Positions 56,998-64,000 of a stretch of DNA of 64,000 nt are shown in pieces (within the stretch, counting starts at the first letter, position 1; each line of letters opens with the position of its first letter). The stretch is from Alviniconcha marisindica (lineage: Eukaryota > Mollusca > Gastropoda > Provannidae). The notes under the pieces are model-generated. The model was not told the DNA's origin and searched no databases. It saw nothing but the letters and a program-made list of their open reading frames with translations. The stretch lies in assembly GCA_018857735.1 (NCBI GenBank), contig JABMCL010003576.1, forward strand, positions 657,501-721,500, in the 5' to 3' direction. A program made the position numbers and the translations under genes.

Positions 56998-59260
56998 ATT
57001 TCCAAGTCAAGAGGTTTTGCATGATAGTAGTGCATACAATGGAGTCAGACAGGTCTGTCACCTTTGGTGGAAAATGTGTTTCCAAGCAGATGTGCTGACC
57101 TGGCAGCTCTCTCTGTCTTGCTCACACCCCCACACCCACACACACTACACTCTGAGACATTTCAGAAAGAAAAAAAAGATTTTTATTGATGCATTCAAAA
57201 AATGAATTACCAACAGTGGAAATAAAAATACCCATGCATTGTTTTATTATGGTCATTGGAAAACAAATGGAAGCATTCACAACTAAAATTTTGTTACGCA
57301 CAGCAGGCTTATGTCATGATGTTTCAGTAAAATGCAATCAAAAACCTATTGTACACTTGCAGTAAAATACAAACAGGCACAGGACAAGGGCAAATAATTC
57401 TCTGACACACCTAATGCGGTAACAGTCTTGTCACAACTCAGGCCATTCAATACAGAACTGTTATAGTGGAGACGATTCAAAGATGGATTAATATTTATTA
57501 CTGTGAAGTGCCTTTGCAAACACATCCCATCACCCTGGAATGTGACATAATAAAAACAACAAAGAGAACAAAAACAAACAAGCAAAAAACACCACCAACA
57601 ACAACAACAAAAAACCCAACAACTTTTGATGAGTGGAATGTTTCACACATAAAAAGGTGTGCTTAGTCATTCCTGACCCCATGGCAGCTCCACTACTTTA
57701 TGGAAAACATACTCTTGGCAAGATTCACACAACATTCAGTGAAATTTTAATGTAAAATAACTGTTCTTCTGTGCATTGCTCTTCAAAGGCAGTTCTGTCA
57801 AACGCACTGCACGCTGTTTTGTACTGCCTCCTCCCCCCCCAGAAAAGTGGAATGTTATATATTTACATGCACAATGAAAATCTGGTTTTTTATTGCTTCA
57901 GTATCATTACTTTTTGATTAGCACAAAATAGCTTTTACCATGTGACACTCCCCCCACCCCCCAACAACAACAGATCCCACAAAACACTCCCCAAGTGCCA
58001 CCAACACCTAAACACTTACAACTCATCACAAGGCGGAGCCAGAGCAGAGCACTGACAAGGAGACGTGGGTGGGGGTGGGGGTGGGGGTTGGGGGTGGTCG
58101 TGGGAGGGGGGTTATGTGTTAAAAATGTTGAAGTCACAGATACTTCTCAGCAGATCAGATGCAAAAAGTAAACATGAACAAAAGCAAATAAAAGCTGGTC
58201 ACATTTGAATACAAATGCCATCACAGCACTCATAATCATATTGCACACTTCATCAATCTGGTCAGCATGTATGTTTTCATGAATATTGTCAAAGTTGTAA
58301 CTGTATTATCACGGGGTCACCATAGTAACAATTCACTGAAAGATAAACATGAATTCAAAAACTCACATGTTTGGGCATAATTTACAATGTAAACACACAA
58401 ACTGAGAAATGGAGGTACATTCAGCTGTGTAAATAAATTCTAAGTTCTCTTGAAGCAGGCATTGAAGATCGCATTGAGCCCCCCTCCTCCCCTCTAAACA
58501 ACAGCAGCAACCCCCCAAATAACTATAACAACAACCCCTCTCCTCTAAGTTAGTTGGTTTCTGGATTTTAATGTCACAAAATCACAATTCTAATTTAATC
58601 TATTGTTACATAACTTACAATGTTAAAAAATAACCCTCTATCTGTCAAAGTACTATAACACATATTTTGGTACCTATTTATTTTCTGTAGGCACTCACTT
58701 AAATCACTTGTGACTATGAGCAGGTAACCCCTTTTTTATTCCACTGGCCTACATGGAAAATAGTGTTTGCCAAAACTAACAGTCACAAAATAGTGAGATG
58801 ATTTGGACAAGATGAAGGTGAATGGGTCAGGATGGTAGAAATTAGGATATATTGAAAAATATTCCTGGCAATTTTCCACAAAATTTCCGGGCCAGGCCTG
58901 GAAAAAATGTACCTCAGTTTCTCAGTAATTTTTAAAAGCTGCACAAATCCTGCTAAATTCTGTTTTTAACCATCACATAAAATCAACATGCAGTACTCTT
59001 AAGTAAAAGTTATTTTTTTAAAATATTTTACCTGTGGGGCAAAACATGTTTGACAAAGGCAAGTTCAGTTAATTGTTTTGAGAAACACTAGCATTAATGT
59101 GTTTGCCAAAACAATAATATATCAATGATCTCACTTAAGCCGATGTAATCATAGTTAATACACTGTCAACCATATTTGAATTTGATTTGAATTACTCTTC
59201 ACCCTGTACTGAGAGGGTCTGAGGGCTCAGAGACAGTGAACCAGTGACTGAGTGAATGAA

Positions 59261-59263
<3 letters not shown>

Positions 59264-59334
<71 letters not shown>
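59264..59334. repeat. (GA)n microsatellite
   Basis: About 35 GA repeats. Confidence 0.95.
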
Positions 59335-59336
<2 letters not shown>

Positions 59337-62300
59337 AATTATTGAGAGGCAAAGTATCAGTGTGCTTTTTTTACTCAATAATTTGCTTGTGCTTCAAATG
59401 CATGTGGTAAAATCACAAATAAAAAAGACACAACTCACACGTAACACTAATCAGAATCAGATCCATGAGACCATAAACCGGGCCTGTTTTACATCAAATG
59501 ATCAACAACAAAAAACTTCCAGCTGAGTCACCAAGTCAATTTATCCAGCAAACAAAAAGACACAAATCTCCTTATAAACTGTAAATGTTTGTAGTGTTTG
59601 CAACTGCCAGTTTCAACAGGTGTGGCATTATGGTGCTGCCATAGAAAAATGCAGTACACTGTACAAGAACATGCAACAGGAGTAAATGGGCCACCTGAGT
59701 TATCAAATGTAAATAACACAGAAAACCATTTTTCCTCAGATGACCCAGTCCCATTTTTATCCACCATCAATGTAATGGACCAACTGAAAGCTACAAACAG
59801 TCTCTCTCTAGAGGCAACTCCTTTGTGTTTACATCTTGTGAGACACTTTTAAAATGAAAATGGCAGAGAAAGAGTATTCTAAACTATTTCTTTTACCCAA
59901 ACTTCTCATCTATGAAGACAGTCACTGCTTTGTTTCTGTTATCTGTAGCAAACACTAAACTACACAGATCTATAAACTTGTAATGGCAGTTTGGATGGGT
60001 TAGAAGCAAAAGCAAAACTTGCACCATGACAGCAGCAGTTTTACGTAGCACCAGCCATGTAACAACCAAACGCCACTGTAACCACTTTGGTGGATATTCA
60101 AAACACACTGTCACTGTGTAATTCACTAATTGTAAAGCGACAGTCACTCATTCAGAGTTGCATATGGCTAGAGCTCAGATGCTGAGAATAGTGTTATTTT
60201 GTCATTGTGAAGCACTTAGGGTTCATCTCGAGATGAGGTGCTCAACAAGTGGTCACATAAATAAATAAATGCTCTTGTTGATGTATGCAGCAACTATGCA
60301 ACATTAAAATAAACGACAAAACTACACTGGACAAGACTCTAAAAACAACACCACAATTTGCAGTTTTAAATGCATCTTACACACCTGTGACCTTGAAAGG
60401 TTATAACCATGCACCGACTGTGTGAAAAATGTCTCTCAAACAGAAACAGTGTCTGAGCAAAAGCCAACGTTAATGTTTCTTTCAAATCAGTACAAATGTA
60501 TATATTTTTCATCTCTTGAATACATATGACAGTCAAAAATATTGATCTGCTGATGTGATTAATCATCATTCTAAATTTTATCTGTAAGACATAAAATCTT
60601 CAGTTAAAACTATCTGATGTCACTGCGACCTTGAAACATGGTCATGAATGTTAACTGAAAGTGAAATGAGGAAGTAAAGATCAGCAAGTAACTAGTAGTA
60701 GTTAGTAATACATACTGCCATGCAAAGATTGACAGTTACGGCATATTTTATTATGTCCAAGAAAATCACATTGTTAATGTTTTTAACATGCCTAGACACT
60801 CACCAGCTGGCACATCAGCCTCACACTGATTGTTACACAAACTTTTGCCCCCCCCCCCCTCCCCATGTGAATCAATAAACAGTATACACAAAGACAGCCT
60901 GCTGGATAATGATCTCATCAATACCATGTGTATTACATGCACATTGTGGTCTAAAATGAAAGAGAGGAAAACAAGAGCAATAAATAAAAAATAAATTTTT
61001 TTTTTTACAAATGGCATAATTAACTTATATAATACCAACACAACAAACAACATTCTCAATTACACGTAGTTTTAAAAATGAAAGTAAAGACTCTATCAGA
61101 CCATTTATTACTCTCCATGCTGTGTAGCAGATTGAGAATTCATTTATGTTACATAATAAAACTGGTCCCTAATCTGTAATCATATCTGCACACTCTGAAC
61201 ATTAACAGTACATAAATTAAAAAAAGCAGATGCTGCTGCTGCTGCTGATAATGACTCACAAAGTCACACCCACAGCCCATTTGCCATTCGCACTGGGTCA
61301 AAAATAGAAAATACTTTATGTCAGTATGTATAATTGTATACATGCATGCTCATCTTGCAGACTAGAAATATTGGCTTACTTCCGCAGTTAACAATTTTAA
61401 CAAAACAAAAAGCACACAAAACAAACCCTGCAAACAAAAACACAAACAACTGCTACACTACAGTTTGGGTAAGAAGCTTTTTGCTTAAAAACAGTTTAAA
61501 AAACAAATCACAGCTTTGTCTGCAGTGCCTCACATTCACAGTGCACACTCATCAGATCCTTTAAATAAATTATACTAAATAGCGTTCGCCAAAAATGGTA
61601 GTCACATGGATACATCCATCCCCCTCCCCCCATACCCTATTGCAAATCAGATTCATTCCTTGTTAACATAAAGTTGTTACATGTAATTGTTGGGAAATAA
61701 ATATGCTATTGCACAACAAAAAACAAGAACTGCACAGCTAAATAATCGTAATGCAACACAAGCATGAAACTGAAAGTAAAACAAATTTAATTTTAAATGG
61801 CCACTTCAGATTGTGTGCATAAAATATATCACAAATTGAATACTTTCTATGGCTAATTATATCAATATTAAATTATATATTTTATACTAGACAGCTCAGC
61901 AAAAGAATGAAATTGGATCCCTGAAGTTGAAAAAAAAAAAAAAAATGTAAAAAAAAAATGACAGTGACAAAACAACAGCAATACCTTTGATAAAATATCA
62001 GTCAGTTGACTTTCATTGCCAGTAGTACGTGTTTCTCAACCTTTATTGATAATAATATTAACACAGCACTATATTATATATCATATAATTATCAGAAAGC
62101 AGTAGCTTAACACATGTGCATGAATCACTGATTATATTCCCCCCCCCCCCCTCCCCCAGTGTTCCACTATCATTAACTGATTAAATATCAACAGCTCATC
62201 CATCCTAAGGGAGTTAATTAGTGCTTGAAAGATGTTGCACAAACACAATCTCAACAAAGACCTGAACTGCCTAGCTGGTAACTCTCCCCTGGTATGCAAG

Positions 62301-62508
62301 TAAATAATAAATAGACACAAAAGTACATCAACTTATTTTCAAAGCTACATCATTTACAAGAAAGTTTGACCTCAGGTCATTATTACAACTATGATGACAG
62401 ACATGACGATGTTCATTTTCTTACTAATCTTAGTAACCGAATGAAACTGTTTAATTTGTTAGCTGCAACTGCAAGGGGTGTTTTATCCATCCAAAGGCAG
62501 CTGTGAAT

Positions 62509-63066
62509 TCACAAATAAAATTCCTTGCCGCCAAGTCTTTTGCTCTTTCCTTGCCCCCGCTTGTCGCCGCCTTTACCATGTGGGTCATTTTTCTGTTCAG
62601 TGTACAACTCTGAACTGGATAAAGCCCCGTTGAAGCCATTTGGCACCAAGTCCTTGTTGTGAACAAGTGATCCAGGTGACGGGGATTCACCACTGATGTC
62701 GACTTCTCTGATGTTTTTTTCTGCTTCCCTCATGGCTTTGAGGAGATTCTGGACACTGACTCTGTGGTTCAACAATGTTTCAACGATCCCAAAGTTATGC
62801 TGAAGTTTCGCGATAACTTCATCTTTTCGTTGCACTTGTTGCTGCAACAGGAAGACAGTTTGCTCAGTTTCGTTTAACTTGCGATGCAAACTCTCAATTT
62901 CAGTATTTTTGGCAGCGGAAATTTCTGTTATCTTGCTTTGTAGATGCTCATCTTTAGCTATCAGAGCATCATGTTGTTCGGTCACTGTCTTTTCAAGTTC
63001 GTTCACACGGCTGTGGAGCAGATTTAGGTGCTTATTGGCTTCCTCGATACTGGTTCTTGGAATCAT
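62509..63066 (-). CDS. VMAC: Vimentin-type intermediate filament-associated coiled-coil protein-like (VMAC-like)
   Basis: A single uninterrupted frame of 185 residues on the minus strand. I chose the ATG at 63066 over an upstream in-frame GTG. Residues 1-110 are a strong heptad-patterned coiled coil. It begins IEEANKHLNLLHSRVNELEK, which matches human VMAC ([20 protein letters not shown] by recall), and includes NTEIESLHRKL and VQRKDEVIAKLQ segments in the same order. A less conserved acidic and then Gly/Lys-rich tail follows (GKGGDKRGQGKSKRLGG). Human VMAC is of similar length (about 169) and associates with vimentin-type filaments. Function in invertebrates is unknown. Another short coiled-coil family could give a weaker match. 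The gene is divergent from ASF1. Confidence 0.78.
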   Translation of the reverse strand: MIPRTSIEEANKHLNLLHSRVNELEKTVTEQHDALIAKDEHLQSKITEISAAKNTEIESLHRKLNETEQTVFLLQQQVQRKDEVIAKLQHNFGIVETLLNHRVSVQNLLKAMREAEKNIREVDISGESPSPGSLVHNKDLVPNGFNGALSSSELYTEQKNDPHGKGGDKRGQGKSKRLGGKEFYL

Positions 63067-63644
63067 TGTTAATTTCACAATACAACGGCGAATACTCCAA
63101 AGTCTGACACAAACACCAGATTGTATGAAACAAGTGTTTTGGTGCGAACTGTTCCTACTTCCTGTGACAGTTGTAAAAACAAATTATGAAATGCACAAGC
63201 TAAAAAACGCCAATTTTTAGAAGTACAAACTGAACCCTTTGACTCCGGATAAACCCTTCGCACCCCCTGTTGACATGCTGTCACAGAAGACGTTTTCTGT
63301 CTTTATTGAAGGAGAGTAGTTAGTTTTTTTGTTTTGTTTTCGGTGTCTACTCATAGGCTCTGGAAAGTAAAGATCAAAACGAAAAACTGCAAATTAAACG
63401 TACATTTTTTAAACTAATGTTTTATCTAACATTTATTTATTTCAGTGAGGCTCCCGACCCCCCCATCCTTCTTTTCTTTTAGTTTTACAGGCGAGAAGTG
63501 GCAGGGGAGGGTAGATAAGCCAGAATGACAAACACACAAGCATTTGCGCATGCGCCTTGCTTGACTGGCAAGAAGGCACATTATTCGCGCCAACGACTTG
63601 GACAGAATTGATATCTATAGCTCGTTTGTCCAAAAAAAGTTACT
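63067..63644. promoter_or_regulatory. Shared divergent promoter region of VMAC-like and ASF1 genes
   Basis: The 578 bases between the two start codons contain no repeat array. A perfect NRF1-type palindrome (tgcgcatgcgcc) is at 63545-63556. An E2F-type site (ttcgcgccaa) is at 63584-63593, 52 bp before the ASF1 start codon. No TATA box is near either start. Confidence 0.6.
63584..63593 (+). promoter_or_regulatory. E2F-like site upstream of ASF1
   Basis: TTCGCGCCAA matches the E2F core consensus. ASF1 supplies histones in S phase and vertebrate ASF1B is a known E2F target, so the site fits the gene. This is sequence match only. Confidence 0.55.
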
Positions 63645-63753
63645 ATGGCACTCGTAAATATTGTGAATGTAACTGTCTTAGATAACCCATCCCCGTTTCT
63701 TAGACCATTTCAGTTCGAGATAACTTTTGAATGTGCAGAAGATCTTCCTCAAG
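63645..63753 (+). CDS. ASF1: Histone chaperone ASF1, first coding exon (gene continues past window)
   Basis: The exon begins with ATG and encodes 36 residues plus one base (phase 1) before a GTAAGT donor. The sequence includes VTVLDNPSPF, then RPFQFEITFECAEDL. This is the near-invariant first strand region of ASF1A/ASF1B/CIA1 (human VVVLDNPSPFYNPFQFEITFEC by pieces). ASF1 binds the H3-H4 dimer and passes it to CAF-1 or HIRA during replication-coupled and independent chromatin assembly. The remainder of the Ig-like core lies beyond 64,000. Confidence 0.96.
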
Positions 63754-64000
63754 GTAAGTTTGCTTGCCGGGCTTCTGTTCGAGCTCAGTTCTTTTTGGTG
63801 TCTGTTCCAGTGTGACCAAGCAGTCTGACATAGGAAATTGCTATTATTTTCCATAATTTTCTCACATGTGTACAGTGCAGATAAAAATAAATAAATATTC
63901 TCTGGTAATTTAATGATCATTACTGTTACTGAGTTAGTCTAACACTGTAACACTAACAGTTTTACTAGTCAGTTTTAGTACAGCAAGATTCCCAGTGTGG
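63754..64000 (+). other. ASF1 intron 1 (partial)
   Basis: AT-rich intronic sequence running off the end of the window. I see no exon or repeat in it. Confidence 0.6.

Larger units (their letters stand above)
55900..62508. other. Intergenic / possible long 3' UTR of the VMAC-like gene
   Basis: No exon found. Contents are a dispersed repeat (56,345-56,670), (GA)n tracts (56,914-56,996; 59,264-59,333), poly-C runs (57,831; 60,846; 62,138) and many short A/T runs. A minus-strand AATAAA at 57182-57187 and another at about 62042 are candidate poly(A) signals for the VMAC-like gene. The first would imply a 3' UTR of over 5 kb. Around 60,180-60,275, a sequence with agcacttagggttcatctcg and an ATAA tail resembles the ends of dispersed repeats. 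Confidence 0.4.

Overview
This is nuclear DNA from an animal, most likely a mollusc and probably a gastropod. The reasons are AT-rich intron-containing genes with GT/AG junctions, very many CA, GA and poly-G/C tracts, several LINE, SINE and MITE families, and a gene whose protein closely matches squid diisopropyl-fluorophosphatase (DFPase). I infer the clade from gene content only. No rRNA gene, functional tRNA gene, CRISPR array or bacterial operon is visible. The tRNA-like stretches are SINE heads.

Layout. 1-2,346: a broken Ty3/gypsy-like retroelement in or upstream of an intron. 2,347-5,767 (+): the last four coding exons of a DFPase-like calcium hydrolase. 9,553-13,137 (-): complete four-exon ATP5F1D (ATP synthase F1 delta). 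13,600-14,310: a LINE 3' end split by a SINE. 16,782-22,209 (-): complete four-exon UQCRH (complex III hinge protein). 24,151-38,455 (+): an eight-exon CLCC1-like gene (ER/nuclear-envelope membrane protein, about 521 aa). 38,456-44,377: LINE, SINE and a TTAA-flanked MITE. 44,378-55,146 (-): complete ten-exon UROD (haem synthesis, 370 aa). 55,147-62,508: repeats and possible 3' UTR. 62,509-63,066 (-): single-exon VMAC-like coiled-coil gene. 63,645 onward (+): first exon of the histone chaperone ASF1, divergent from VMAC, with NRF1- and E2F-like sites between them.

For every gene I joined exons by hand. Phase is preserved across all junctions, and total lengths are close to what I recall for the human proteins. 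The genes are unrelated housekeeping genes and do not form a cluster, although three (ATP5F1D, UQCRH, UROD) serve mitochondrial respiration or haem supply.

The most unusual structure is in the CLCC1-like gene, where exon/intron boundaries have been copied in tandem several times. The exon 4 donor lies in a 90-bp repeat (4 copies, open in the exon frame). The exon 5 acceptor plus the first codons of the exon lie in a 73-bp repeat (about 29 copies). The exon 7 donor is duplicated 78 bp downstream. A second, degraded copy of all of exon 7 lies 3.7 kb further on. A fourth array (54 bp, 9 copies) lies in the same intron as the first two. Use of alternative donors in the 90-bp array would add 0, 30, 60 or 90 residues without changing the frame.

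The window also holds at least two SINE families. Four tRNA-derived copies are bounded by clear target-site duplications.
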